DNA from: Lodderomyces elongisporus
Lineage: Eukaryota > Ascomycota > Pichiomycetes > Serinales > Debaryomycetaceae
Direction of reading: 5' to 3'
Length of the DNA stretch: 64,000 nt
NCBI RefSeq assembly: GCF_030384665.1
Contig: NC_083680.1
Location: forward strand, 839,001 to 903,000
Made by a program: the position numbers and the translations under genes. Positions 53,225 through 64,000 of the stretch are shown piece by piece (position 1 is the first letter of the stretch; the number at the start of each line of letters is the position of its first letter). A model generated the notes under the pieces. That model was not told the DNA's origin and did no database searches. It saw only the letters and a list, made by a program, of their open reading frames with translations.

Positions 53225-55321
53225 CTAGCCCATAATAACCTCCTCTTCTTTTCCATCTCGCTCTCCCTCTTCGAACTCATCATCATCATCATCATCATCC
53301 TTATCATACTCAATATCTTCTTCTTCTTCTTCTTCTTCTTCTTCTTCTTCTTCTTCTTCTTCTTCTTCTTCTTCTTCTTCTTCAGAACTGTACCACTCTT
53401 TAGGGTCCCCTAGCAAACCCTTTTGCAAGTATGCCACATCGGCAGCCAATTCCCCATCCGATATTTCATCTGACAATGACTCATCTTCGTCGCAATTGAT
53501 TTCACCAATGATAAAAGTCTCATCCTCTTCCTCCATATACAAATCATCAATATCGGTTTCAACCCAATCTTCATCCTGCATTCGAGAATAGTACGCAGAA
53601 CGCTTCTTCTCGACTTTTTCAATAAACAAATCCAAATCATCATCAATTTCTTCCGGTACAAAATCGACATCTTCATCTTCGTAATCCTCCGCATTTGATG
53701 ACATCAAAACTGACTTCTTCGAATGCTTTTGTTCAAACGACTTGATTGCCTCAGAAAATTGCCACAATCTCTTAAATTCACCTCTAAACAACGCCATACC
53801 GTTTACCCCACCAATTAAGCAAGGTACGATATATAACAAGGCAGGTTGTCCCTTTCCTGAGATGTTCAATGCGACAAAAGCAAGCACCAACCCTAAAGAA
53901 TAACTCACCAATGCGCTCCAGAAATAAGGCTTTGGAAATTTGTTTAAATGATGGAAAGGTTGTTTTGTTCTATCGTAAAAATTATTCAAATCAAATCGAA
54001 GACACAAGCTAATGAATACTCCCGGAACTATAATGTCCCCCAATCCTAATATACTCTTGTTTTCCATGTCAAATATTTTAGGAATGTACAACTTCATAGG
54101 AACATCCATGGACGTAGCAACAGTAACCATCATCTCAGTGGCGAATACAAAATAAATATCGTAAATAAACAACCCCATGAGTAAAATATGCGCATTGCAA
54201 AAACGCATAACTCGAAGTTGCCGAAATGCCGAAAAAATTAACATGAATGAGGTTATATTGGACCAAATCCAACATTCCGGATTATTGTAATAGACATAAG
54301 CAACAGTTAACGGAAACAAAACAAGAAACTTGGTGTCCAAAATACAATCAAAGCAAATATTTTCAACTAGAATATCTGTTTGCGGGAGAATGGCAATCTT
54401 CTCGTAATTCAAATATGATTTGAATTCATCCACTATGGAACTTTCTCCTCCCAAATCGTTGCTGCTGCTGCTGCTGCTGCTGCTACTGCTTCTGTTGTTG
54501 TTGTTTCTGTTGTTGTTGTTCTCATGATTATTATTTTCACCCTTGTTTATTTTTTCCTTCTTTTGCTTTTCAAGTTCCCCTTCAAGCTTTTTTGCAACAT
54601 TTTGAACTTCTCCCTTGGGAAACGCATCCACATCATCCAGCACAGCCAATCTTAATCTTTTGAAGATCCAATTCGAATCTTTGCCAAACCAATGGCTTAT
54701 ATTTCTCGCCCCCATACTCATTAAGCCATCCATTGTGATGTAAAAACTTACTGGCGCAAATGCAAACATGTACCAGCGGATCAATTTTTCCAAATTTACC
54801 CCATTTTGCAAACAATAGTACATCCCCAGAAGCGCTACTGCGGCAAACACGGGCATCAAAAGAACCATTTTCATGTCCAACGCAGCAAAATCAATCATCT
54901 CCAAATTTGTCATATTGGCAATCAAGTACCGCAGATCGTCCATATCCAGTGGATCATAATTGGAGTTGACATGTTTGTCATCTCTTGGATCGCGTGCATT
55001 TTTGGGCTTGGTAACGGTGCTATAGGAACCAATAATTATTGGAATTAAAGAGCATAAAAGAACAATAGCTAAAGACGCAACTTCTTGTAAAACAACTTCT
55101 TTGTACGAAAGCTGAACTTTGCCATTTGCGGATGCTGATGCTGCTGCCAATGCCGATGCCGACGCCGATGATGATGATATTGAAATCGATGTTGAGTTTA
55201 CTGATGCGCTTGCATTCAGTAAGGCAACTACTGTATCTAAATCCAATACATCAATCAGAAAATTTTGCAAAAGATTTCCTGCCAATGTATTTAAGGAACT
55301 ATTTCTTGTACTCATATTCAT
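53225..55321 (-). CDS. YPF1: Signal peptide peptidase-like aspartyl protease (Ypf1)
   Basis: 698 residues from the ATG at 55321. Multi-pass membrane protein with the three presenilin/SPP motifs: YD in FIYDIYFVFAT near 385, GLGD in SILGLGDIIVPGVF near 424, and PAL in QPALLYIVPCLIGG near 490. The two Asp residues are the catalytic pair. In S. cerevisiae Ypf1 (YKL100C, 587 aa) is an ER intramembrane protease that clears signal peptides and, with the Dfm1/Doa10 machinery, controls nutrient transporters such as the zinc transporter Zrt1. The N-terminal lumenal segment is Ser/Ala-rich; a cytosolic loop carries polySer/Asn. The C-terminal ~170 residues are strongly acidic, with a Glu run (about 53317-53382) and Asp run, after the last TM. 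The stop is TAG at 53225. Confidence 0.92.
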   Translation of the reverse strand: MNMSTRNSSLNTLAGNLLQNFLIDVLDLDTVVALLNASASVNSTSISISSSSASASALAAASASANGKVQLSYKEVVLQEVASLAIVLLCSLIPIIIGSYSTVTKPKNARDPRDDKHVNSNYDPLDMDDLRYLIANMTNLEMIDFAALDMKMVLLMPVFAAVALLGMYYCLQNGVNLEKLIRWYMFAFAPVSFYITMDGLMSMGARNISHWFGKDSNWIFKRLRLAVLDDVDAFPKGEVQNVAKKLEGELEKQKKEKINKGENNNHENNNNRNNNNRSSSSSSSSSSNDLGGESSIVDEFKSYLNYEKIAILPQTDILVENICFDCILDTKFLVLFPLTVAYVYYNNPECWIWSNITSFMLIFSAFRQLRVMRFCNAHILLMGLFIYDIYFVFATEMMVTVATSMDVPMKLYIPKIFDMENKSILGLGDIIVPGVFISLCLRFDLNNFYDRTKQPFHHLNKFPKPYFWSALVSYSLGLVLAFVALNISGKGQPALLYIVPCLIGGVNGMALFRGEFKRLWQFSEAIKSFEQKHSKKSVLMSSNAEDYEDEDVDFVPEEIDDDLDLFIEKVEKKRSAYYSRMQDEDWVETDIDDLYMEEEDETFIIGEINCDEDESLSDEISDGELAADVAYLQKGLLGDPKEWYSSEEEEEEEEEEEEEEEEEEEEEEDIEYDKDDDDDDDEFEEGERDGKEEEVIMG
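53276..53382 (-). repeat. GAA/GAT repeats coding poly-Glu/poly-Asp in YPF1
   Basis: A TTC run (about 53317-53382, poly-Glu) and an ATC run (about 53279-53298, poly-Asp) at the extreme C-terminus of the protease gene. Confidence 0.85.
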
Positions 55322-56242
55322 CAATCACAATTCAGAAACTGATGTGAATGCGTATTACTTTCGTGGTTGTATAAAGATGGCAATGGAATGAATTGTTTAT
55401 TTCACATATACGTAGTTTCTTTCATATGTAATACATATATATATATATTTTTAAACGCGTTTTGCTACCCTCACACTACTACTCTATTTTGCTCTTTCTA
55501 TTTTTTTCTTTCTTTCTTTTTTCTTCGATACATTGAGTAGTCTCTTACGAATTTAGCAGCGAAAGCTATTGAGAAGATCTTTCGATAACTCTTGTAAATA
55601 AATAAGTAATACAATATCGACGTGTATTAAAGCCAACATGTGGTTTTTATGGGTGTTTTTCTTTTTTCTCTCTTTTTTTTTTTTTATTCTGAAGCCATTT
55701 GAATTTGGCTCTTTGCAATAGGTGCTTGTTTCACCATCTAAAAGAAGAGGCGAAGAAAAATATAATTCTCCAATTCCATCTTTACCTTTACCCCTTAATT
55801 CTTTTGACGAGTTACATATTTATATGTATGTATATATTTAATTTCTTCTCTTGGTTATTACCTCCTCGCTCACCAACCATTTCTTTTTCTTTAGGAAAAA
55901 AAAAAAAAAAAAGGAAAACCTTTTTGAAACAGAATCACACTCACATACCTATACCCTCCCCCTTATACCACTGCCCCTTGGAATTAAGAATCGAAAGCTC
56001 GTCAGTTGTGCACAATTTCATATTCCATATAAAGCTGTCTGAAACGCCACCAATTGATCACGGCTAAATCATACGCACGTACACACACCATCAACAAACA
56101 CGGGTTGAAAATCTCGATTGCATATTCACTCCACTGCAAGGCTGCGGTACTGACATCAGCATCAATTTCTCGATTCCCAGTAGTAAGATTTCTATCTAAT
56201 CAAACCAATACCAATAATACCAATAATACCAATAATACCAAG
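55322..56242. other. Divergent YPF1-RNH1 promoter region
   Basis: No separate gene. Contains TA tracts (55435-55450), T-runs (55670-55685) and an A-run (55895-55912). The last 210 bp (56033-56242) are an in-frame, ATG-free extension of RNH1 described separately. Confidence 0.5.
56033..56242 (+). other. In-frame ATG-less extension of RNH1, presequence-like
   Basis: From an in-frame TAA at 56030-56032 to the RNH1 ATG there are 70 sense codons without a stop, an ATG, or a single Asp/Glu codon. The segment has Arg, Lys and His scattered among Ser, Ala and aliphatic residues (for example ISIAYSLHCKAAV, SRFPVVRFLSN), the composition of a mitochondrial targeting sequence. Non-AUG candidates include TTG at 56054, ACG at 56060 and TTG at 56105. 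It ends in AATACC repeats (Asn-Thr). Confidence 0.4.
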
Positions 56243-57208
56243 ATGCCATATTATGCTGTGGCTAATGGCCGCTCAAAAGGTGTTTACACTAATTGGAATC
56301 AATGTAAAGATCAAGTGAATGGATATAGTGGAGCTCAATACAAAAAGTTTGATACTTTAAATGAGGCTAGACTGTTTGCTTCCGGAGGACGATCGGGGGG
56401 AGGATTAGGAGGAGGAAAATCAAGTGGTACAAGTGGAGGGTTTGGTGGTACCATCGGTGCAGGCGGTCGTTGGTATGAATCTGATAAGGTTGAGAAGCCA
56501 TCATCTGCACGGGTACCTTATGTGACAAATGCCAATCCAGTCCGTGACTCGATGACTTCTAAACTGTACACGAAGTCGGTGTCTCAAACAACTACGTCTA
56601 AAACCCCAGTAATTTTAGGCTCTTCGTTGAGCTTTTCACCTAATTACAACCTGGCTCATACATCAAGCTCTACACCTAAAGTCACCAAAATTTATACCGA
56701 CGGAGCTTCTCGTGGCAACGGCAAATCGCGTACTGCTGCTTCTGGATACGGCGTATACTATGGCAGAAATGACCCCCGAAATGCAGCTGTTCCTCTAAGT
56801 TCGGTAGATGATATTCACACTGTTGCACCCACAAACCAGCGTGCAGAGTTGCATGCGATCCATCACGCGTTAAAGAACATTAAAAATGAATTAGCCACCG
56901 CGCCTACAGGGAAACAATATTCCATTCATTCTGATTCTAAGTATGCTATGCAATGTGTTGATGAATGGTCGAATAAGTGGCTGAAAAACGGATGGACAAA
57001 TACTGCAGGGAAACCAGTGGCCAATGCTGATATTATCAAAGAAGCGGTTCAATTGAAAAATGAAATCAATGAAATCCATCAACAAAGAGGACACCAACCA
57101 TTGCAATTTGTCCATGTTAAGGGCCATGCTGGAGACGAGGGAAATGAAGCGGCTGACAGATTGGCAAACATTGGTGCAGACCAGATGGTGTCGAAGATCA
57201 ATAAATAA
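56243..57208 (+). CDS. RNH1: Ribonuclease H1
   Basis: 321 residues from the ATG at 56243. The N-terminus (PYYAVANGRSKGVYTNWNQC...YKKFDTLNEARLF) is the hybrid-binding domain (caulimovirus-VI type) that recognises RNA/DNA duplexes. A Gly-rich linker follows, then the RNase H fold with its catalytic acids: D in KIYTDGASRGNG (~153), E in NQRAELHAIHHAL (~201), D in IHSDSKYAMQC (~232), and D in HAGDEGNEAADRLAN (~305). The enzyme degrades RNA in RNA/DNA hybrids (R-loops, primers) in the nucleus and, in some eukaryotes, mitochondria. Length is near S. cerevisiae Rnh1 (348). The upstream in-frame extension could add a mitochondrial signal if translation begins at a non-AUG codon. A TA-rich tract (57243-57272) lies just after the stop. 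Confidence 0.95.
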   Translation: MPYYAVANGRSKGVYTNWNQCKDQVNGYSGAQYKKFDTLNEARLFASGGRSGGGLGGGKSSGTSGGFGGTIGAGGRWYESDKVEKPSSARVPYVTNANPVRDSMTSKLYTKSVSQTTTSKTPVILGSSLSFSPNYNLAHTSSSTPKVTKIYTDGASRGNGKSRTAASGYGVYYGRNDPRNAAVPLSSVDDIHTVAPTNQRAELHAIHHALKNIKNELATAPTGKQYSIHSDSKYAMQCVDEWSNKWLKNGWTNTAGKPVANADIIKEAVQLKNEINEIHQQRGHQPLQFVHVKGHAGDEGNEAADRLANIGADQMVSKINK

Positions 57209-57239
57209 CTAAGACAAATGTTATTAAGAGGAAGAAAAT

Positions 57240-57282
<43 letters not shown>

Positions 57283-57671
57283 ACATAAAAAGAAAAAAAA
57301 AAAAAGAGAGAGAGAGAGGTTAATATATTCGTTGGTCAGATACTAAATTTACTTGTATTATGAAATGAGTCTGTTTCTCATAGGTAAAAACTTGGTGAAG
57401 ATGATATATCATCACCATGTGGTATAATTCAAGCGGATTCACATATTAATCGTTTCCAGCATTTACCTTTTTCCAATACAATTGTCTTGCCACTAAATGT
57501 TGTACTTCTCCCGTGTGAAGGGGATTGTGCGAAATATACAGACCATTCAATCTAGGGAGGAACTCGATGAATTTTGCGAACTGGTTACACACATTTTTGT
57601 TCAATGTAGAACCACTCGTTAATTTTGCGCTCAGTCGACAAACAAAAGTATACCCAAAAATTTACCACATG
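57209..57671. other. RNH1 3' region and degenerate right end of an older repeat unit
   Basis: No gene. 57243-57272 is a TATA-rich tract, possibly RNH1 3'-end signals. From about 57600 the sequence (GAACCACTCGTTAATTTTGCGCTCAGTCGACAAACAAAAG) is a diverged match to unit A 36722-36765 and unit B 61640-61680, which suggests a decayed unit precedes B. Confidence 0.5.
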
Positions 57672-57753
57672 GTTGTAGATTGTGTTGAGCCAACATGCAT
57701 CCAAACATACAATTTATCCACTCTGGTCGTCCGCTATCTGATACAGCCACACA

Positions 57754-58170
57754 CTATTGGCAGCACCCATTTGGTTTTTTTGATATGACGCGTTTGGTAG
57801 CGCATACAATTGCACACGCACTGCTGAGCTACCAGAAGGGACTTCCTCGCCCTTCTGTTCCCCTCACTTCCTCGCGGGTTTTGCAACCAAAATGTATATG
57901 GCATAACACAAGTTACTTGTTAATCCCCAACCACAAGGCGTGACTGGAGGGCTACCTGGTGAAGTATAAATATCCACAAACAAAACCCTTGTGACCTCAA
58001 ACCTTCTTTTACCCTTTTCTTCTTCTTCTTTTCCTTCTTCTTTTCCTTCTTCTTTTCTTTCTTCTTTTCCTTCTTTTACCAGAATTAAACATACAACCAA
58101 GCCTTACTCGATAACCTTAACCAGATTTTATCATCAATAATCGAGGAAGACTACAATTTAAAAATTAACA
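57754..58170 (+). promoter_or_regulatory. Family promoter/leader, unit B
   Basis: Nearly identical to units A and C. TATAAATA at 57965-57972, pyrimidine tract about 58000-58078, A-rich leader ending AAAAATTAACAATG. Lacks a 14-bp internal duplication (GCAGCACCCC..TTTT) present in both direct repeats of unit A. Confidence 0.7.
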
Positions 58171-60202
<2,032 letters not shown>

Positions 60203-60207
<5 letters not shown>

Positions 60208-60220
60208 TATCGATATCACA
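60203..60220. other. 18-bp perfect palindrome over the unit B gene 1 stop codon
   Basis: TGTGATATCGATATCACA is its own reverse complement and includes the TGA stop at 60205-60207. Could be a dimeric protein-binding site or a chance feature. Confidence 0.6.
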
Positions 60221-60559
60221 AAAGAAACACAAAACACGAAAAACACAACACAAACTAAAAATAAAAACAATATTAACCAGAAAAACATCAATTTCTTCCA
60301 CTTTGACAAGTTTAAGACTCCCGTCGATTCATACTGCGGTGAATTGTGCCAATAGATCTGAGCTGCAGTTAACTTTGCAGACATCCATTACATGAATAGC
60401 ACTAAACTGGGAACTAAGAGCCATTCTGAGGGCGACTTCATTACACTTTATAAGAGGGTCCCCATACTGCAGGTCACAGAAGAAGCCTTCAATAAGGTGA
60501 TCTCGTCCCGCCCAGAGTTGCTTGATATGGTCCTTAGAAATTCCCTTCTCTGTCTAAAG

Positions 60560-60645
60560 CTACCACCGATACTGTCACTGATGCTATTTCTGATGTTACC
60601 TCTGTTGCTGCTTCACGGATGACTATATCACAAACCCAACCATGA
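60560..60645 (+). pseudogene. Detached family C-terminal tail, unit B
   Basis: After an in-frame TAG, about 36 open codons end DAISDVTSVAASRMTISQTQP-type sequence and stop at TGA overlapping the next ATG. It is almost identical to the unit A tail, but lies about 350 bp beyond the gene 1 stop, so it is a relic here. Confidence 0.5.
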
Positions 60646-60860
60646 TCCCAAAGCAGGGGAGCCCACTGACCTCTGCTACCGTTTCCCATAGCCTACCACA
60701 ACATTGCACTAGTGTAGCTGCTGACTCACACATTTATTCTGAACTTGGCAGATCCTGCGACAAAATGGCGCCTTTGTCGTATGATCTTGTACGGGGGACG
60801 AAAAATGTCGAGGACGCATATGCACTAGGGGTATCAACAAGGCACAGCGGGATCATATAA
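60642..60860 (+). CDS. Conserved 72-codon frame, unit B
   Basis: Same as the unit A frame at 35546-35764 with two amino-acid differences by eye (one involves CTG, Ser in the CUG clade). No family recognised; conservation is no greater than in flanking DNA. Confidence 0.3.
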   Translation: MIPKQGSPLTSATVSHSLPQHCTSVAADSHIYSELGRSCDKMAPLSYDLVRGTKNVEDAYALGVSTRHSGII

Positions 60861-61077
60861 TCACAGGTTGAGTTGTATAAGTCACCGTGCAAGTTGTTTC
60901 AGATGGTGCAGAAGAAAAGCTTGTGGAATCTGCTTCCGGGGTCTGTTAATGTTGCATCAAAATCATTGTTTGCTCGTGTTGGAATAGCACCACTAATATT
61001 TATCATATTTATCATATTTATTATATCCAACATATTTATTATAGTGTGTGCTATCCGACGTCGACCAAACTCAAACT

Positions 61078-61161
61078 ATGCCATTTAAACTTGTCAAAAA
61101 TGTTTCTGGTGTTATTCCTGGTTGTGTCACTGGTTGTGTCACTGGTTGTGTTACTGGTTGA
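61078..61161 (+). pseudogene. Unit B gene 2: start matches unit A gene 2, broken by stops in the minisatellite
   Basis: Starts MPFKLVKNVSGVIPGC after the same leader as unit A gene 2, then runs into the 12-bp repeat (Gly-Cys-Val-Thr) where TGT to TGA changes create stops, the first at 61159-61161. The MPFK start also resembles the gene 1 start MPFFNK. Probably a dead paralogue whose repeat then spread the stop-bearing variants. Confidence 0.5.
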
Positions 61162-61563
61162 GTCACTGGTTGAGTTACTGGTTGTGTCACTGGTTGTGTC
61201 ACTGGTTGAGTTACTAGTTGAGTTACTAGTTGTGTCACTGGTTGTGTCACTGGTTGTGTTACTGGTTGAGTTACTAGTTGAGTTACTGGTTGTGTCACTG
61301 GTTGAGTTACTGGTTGTGTCACTGGTTGTGTCACTGGTTGTGTCACTGGTTGAGTTACTGGTTGTGTCACTGGTTGAGTTACTAGTTGAGTTACTGGTTG
61401 TGTCACTGGTTGAGTTACTGGTTGAGTTACTGGTTGAGTCACTGGTTGTGTCACTGGTTGAGTTACTGGTTGAGTCACTGGTTGTGTTGCTGGTTGTGTT
61501 GCTGATGGTGTTGCTGATGGTGTTGCTGATGGTGTTGCTGATGGTGTTGCTGATGGTGTTGCT
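61120..61563. repeat. 12-bp minisatellite, 32 + 5 units
   Basis: 32 units of GGTTG(T/A)GT(C/T)ACT-type sequence (61120-61503), followed by five units of GATGGTGTTGCT (61504-61563). Unit A has no such expansion. The opposite strand is open for 185 codons (61071-61628) as repeating Val-Thr-Gln-Pro. Confidence 0.95.
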
Positions 61564-61799
61564 GTTCCTGCTATTAATCTTTGCACTTTTTTTTTAATAT
61601 TAACACACCTTTCTGTTTTTGTATGCACTCTGCTATTTGTAATTGAACCATTTTTCTATTTCGCACTCAGCCTACAAATTATTTCTCAAATTGAACGTTC
61701 TGTATATTTCGCGCAATCGCTGTCATTGTAAACTGTAGTATCTCGGGTTGGAGTATGTGTATGTGTGCGCGCACGTGAGCTGCTGTGAACGAGTCAACC

Positions 61800-61893
61800 T
61801 TAGATACACGTAGGATACACGTAGGATACACGTAAGACACATGTAGGAGACAGGTAGGATACAGGTAAGGTACAGGTTAGATACACATAAGAT
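61800..61893. repeat. 10-bp minisatellite (GATACACGTA variants)
   Basis: About nine degenerate copies of a 10-bp unit, GATACACGTA/GATACAGGTA and relatives. The matching site in unit A (36918-36945) has about three. Confidence 0.8.
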
Positions 61894-62176
61894 GGACGCG
61901 CGGGTGCGTGTATACTTTACAAAAAACTTTACATAAAACTTTACAAAAACCACTACAGTGGGCAGCAGCATTGATAGGAGCACGATTCCCCCTATGTTCT
62001 AGAACTGATATAGGATCCAACGTAGGGTTCAACCTGGAACCCGGCCTATATGATGTAAATGTATGGGGCGGGGAGAAGGGGAGGGAGTAGCTGAGCCCAC
62101 AGTTTTCCTCAAACTTCAGTAGAAAAATGTTTCCCTGTAAATTCGCACCAGACTTGCTGGAATAATCAACACGCAA

Positions 62177-62228
62177 AAACAATTCTCGACTCATTGCCGT
62201 CAAACTTGCAATGAGTCGAGAATTGTTT
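62177..62228. other. Perfect 21-bp inverted repeat with 10-nt loop
   Basis: Arms 62177-62197 and 62208-62228 are exact reverse complements (core ACAATTCTCGACTCATTGC), separated by CGTCAAACTT. It sits just upstream of the unit C boundary. I did not see the same hairpin next to unit A or the left end of unit B. Confidence 0.9.
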
Positions 62229-62342
62229 GTGGAGATAGAATGCATTGCAGGATGTATAAGGTTGTAGATTGTGTTAAGCCAACATGCATCCAAACATACA
62301 ATTTATCCACTCTGGTCGTCCGCTATCTGATACAGCCACACA

Positions 62343-62759
62343 CTATTGGCAGCACCCATTTGGTTTTTTTGATATGACGCGTTTGGTAGCGCATACAATT
62401 GCACACGCACTGCTGAGCTACCAGAAGGGACTTCCTCGCCCTTCTGTTCCCCTCACTTCCTCGCGGGTTTTGCAACCAAAATGTATATGGCATAACACAA
62501 GTTACTTGTTAATCCCCAACCACAAGGCGTGACTGGAGGGCTACCTGGTGAAGTATAAATATCCACAAACAAAACCCTTGTGACCTCAAACCTTCTTTTA
62601 CCCTTTTCTTCTTCTTCTTTTCCTTCTTCTTTTCCTTCTTCTTTTCTTTCTTCTTTTCCTTCTTTTACCAGAATTAAACATACAACCAAGCCTTACTCGA
62701 TAACCTTAACCAGATTTTATCATCAATAATCGAGGAAGACTACAATTTAAAAATTAACA
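62343..62759 (+). promoter_or_regulatory. Family promoter/leader, unit C
   Basis: Copy of the unit B promoter at a 4,589-bp offset; TATAAATA at 62554-62561. No differences seen by eye from the unit B promoter. Confidence 0.7.
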
Positions 62760-64000
62760 ATGCCCTTTTTTAATAAATGTTTTCAAAATGTCTTTGCAAA
62801 GGATTCCGAACCCGCCAAACCCAAGGTTCGGTTTTTACTTCCAGGGGAGTCATCAGGCTCACCAATCTTAGAACCCAGCTCAGTCTATAGGGACTTCAGG
62901 TATCTAAGAAAAGCTGGAACTGAAACTTATGGCGAGATTTTTCAGAATAAGCTGGATTACACAGAGCCATCAACCGGAATACCATTAATTAGAAGGCGCG
63001 CTTTAGAAGCTGAGAATGCAAAGCAACCACCAAAGAACAGCCCTCCGCATTTCTCTCCACCAAAGTCGATCTTTGTACGCATTGCGGAGGATCCACGTGT
63101 TTTTCCCGATGATTTTATGGATATGCTGGATGGCACAGAAGTATCAGTTGCGTCAGAATCAGTTGTTTTGCAAAATGCAGAGTCAAGTTTGATCTATAAT
63201 AAACTTAGAGGTCCAGTAAATTTTGGAATTGATTTTTCCTCCGAGAGTCGCCAGACAAGGAGGGAGGATATAATTACGGAATCTGACACAGTAACAATCC
63301 TGAGGAGTGCTTCCCAAGTAGAGGAGGCATCCAATAACAGCTTCACCTCGCCCTATGACAGTCCAAGCCAACTTCAATTTCATGTTGCTAATGAAACCAC
63401 AGATGGAAACGCGGATGTACCATGTACATCTGCCTTATCAGAATTTGAGTCTAGCTCGGTGTATGATGATGAAATCATTCCGAGAGAGGCTCCATATCAT
63501 ATTGCTATTAAAACCACAGATGGAAACGCGGATGTACCATGTACATCTGCCTTATCAGAATTTGAGTCTAGCTCGGTGTATGATGATGAAATCATTCCGA
63601 GAGAGGCTCCATATCATGTTGCTATTAAAACCACAGATGGAAACGCGGATGTACCATGTACATCTGCCTTATCAGAATTTGAGTCTAGCTCGGTGTATGA
63701 TGATGAAATCATTCCGAGAGAGGCTCCATATCATGTTGCTATTGAAACCACAGATGGAAACGCGGATGTACCATGTACATCTGCCTTATCAGAATTTGAG
63801 TCTAGCTCGGTGTATGATGATGAAATCATTCCGAGAGAGGCTCCATATCATGTTGCTATTGAAACCACAGATGGAAACACGGATGTACCGTATACATCTT
63901 TTATACCAGAATTAGAGTCTAGCTCGCCCTATGACTTTCCAAGCGCATTTCCATTTCATGTTGCTATTGAAACCATAGATGGAAACGCGGATATACCGTA
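62760..64000 (+). CDS. Unit C gene 1 (partial, cut by the window end)
   Basis: Near-identical copy of unit B gene 1, open from the ATG at 62760 to the end of the window (413 codons), with no stop. It shares the MPFFNKCFQNVFAKDS start and the whole Ser/Glu-rich region. The 39-residue repeat block has four near-identical copies rather than three, two of them with Lys for Glu (VAIKTTDGNADVP), then the diverged NTDVPY and NADIPY units. The near identity over more than 1.2 kb of promoter and coding DNA points to recent duplication or gene conversion. The basic repeats and polyQ are expected beyond the edge. Function unknown. Confidence 0.7.
   Translation, partial: MPFFNKCFQNVFAKDSEPAKPKVRFLLPGESSGSPILEPSSVYRDFRYLRKAGTETYGEIFQNKLDYTEPSTGIPLIRRRALEAENAKQPPKNSPPHFSPPKSIFVRIAEDPRVFPDDFMDMLDGTEVSVASESVVLQNAESSLIYNKLRGPVNFGIDFSSESRQTRREDIITESDTVTILRSASQVEEASNNSFTSPYDSPSQLQFHVANETTDGNADVPCTSALSEFESSSVYDDEIIPREAPYHIAIKTTDGNADVPCTSALSEFESSSVYDDEIIPREAPYHVAIKTTDGNADVPCTSALSEFESSSVYDDEIIPREAPYHVAIETTDGNADVPCTSALSEFESSSVYDDEIIPREAPYHVAIETTDGNTDVPYTSFIPELESSSPYDFPSAFPFHVAIETIDGNADIP
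63381..64000 (+). repeat. 117-bp in-frame tandem repeat, unit C
   Basis: Four near-identical 117-bp units plus two diverged ones, the last cut by the window edge; one more unit than in unit B. Confidence 0.9.

Noticed and set aside
55699..56067. 122-codon frame upstream of RNH1
   Set aside because: Starts at TTG, mixed low complexity, overlaps the RNH1 leader in another frame.
62015..62060. tRNA-like B box GGGTTCAACCTGGAACCC
   Set aside because: The stems do not pair as a T-arm and no A box or acceptor stem is present; it is just a short inverted repeat.

Overview
This is nuclear DNA from a budding yeast. Genes are compact and mostly intron-poor, with TATA boxes, TACTAAC branch points, and yeast-specific families (SNQ2-type drug pump, Pho80-type cyclin, Src1/Heh1, FTR1, ORM, SAF1, Anp1-family mannosyltransferase). 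The gene set and the very frequent trinucleotide and minisatellite tracts suggest the CUG-Ser clade, perhaps Lodderomyces or the Candida parapsilosis group. That placement is inference. If it is right, CTG codons called Leu by the standard code are Ser; a CTG-rich tract in ARP4 (46413-46439) fits this.

Layout. 1-3943 is a gene-free stretch. 3.9-32.6 kb holds GRC3 (-), a molybdopterin-binding-domain protein (-), a PPQ/PPZ phosphatase (+), SNQ2 (-), a Pcl6/7-like cyclin (-), SRC1/HEH1 (+, three exons), an Anp1/Mnn9/Van1-family mannosyltransferase (-) and cytosolic SHM2 (-). 33.3-37.1 kb is repeat unit A. 37.5-57.2 kb holds ORM1 (-), SAF1 (-), FTR1 (+), ARP4 (-), an unrecognised acidic protein (-), a signal-peptide-peptidase homologue YPF1 (-) and RNH1 (+). 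From about 57.5 kb to the end is a tandem array of the same repeat family: unit B, then unit C cut by the window edge.

Most notable is this unnamed repeat-borne gene family. Each unit carries a near-identical promoter/leader (TATAAATA plus a pyrimidine tract) and the same first 16 codons (MPFFNKCFQNVFAKDS). These are joined to bodies that differ completely between A (Asn/Thr repeats, Lys-rich end) and B/C (39-residue repeats, basic aromatic repeats, very long polyQ). Conserved 3' sequence follows, including a 72-codon reading frame, a degenerate second gene ending in the same tail as gene 1, and minisatellites expanded differently in each unit. B and C are separated by 4,589 bp and are almost identical. 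I recognise no known element in it, and it looks like a mosaic, rapidly diversifying family.

Two further points on ordinary genes. SRC1 appears to keep overlapping alternative 5' splice sites (GCAAGT/GTACGA, 4 nt apart) that would give two C-terminal isoforms, as known in S. cerevisiae. RNH1 is preceded by a 70-codon in-frame, ATG-less, acid-free extension resembling a mitochondrial presequence. Apart from the repeat family, the genes are housekeeping genes of unrelated pathways, with no functional cluster.
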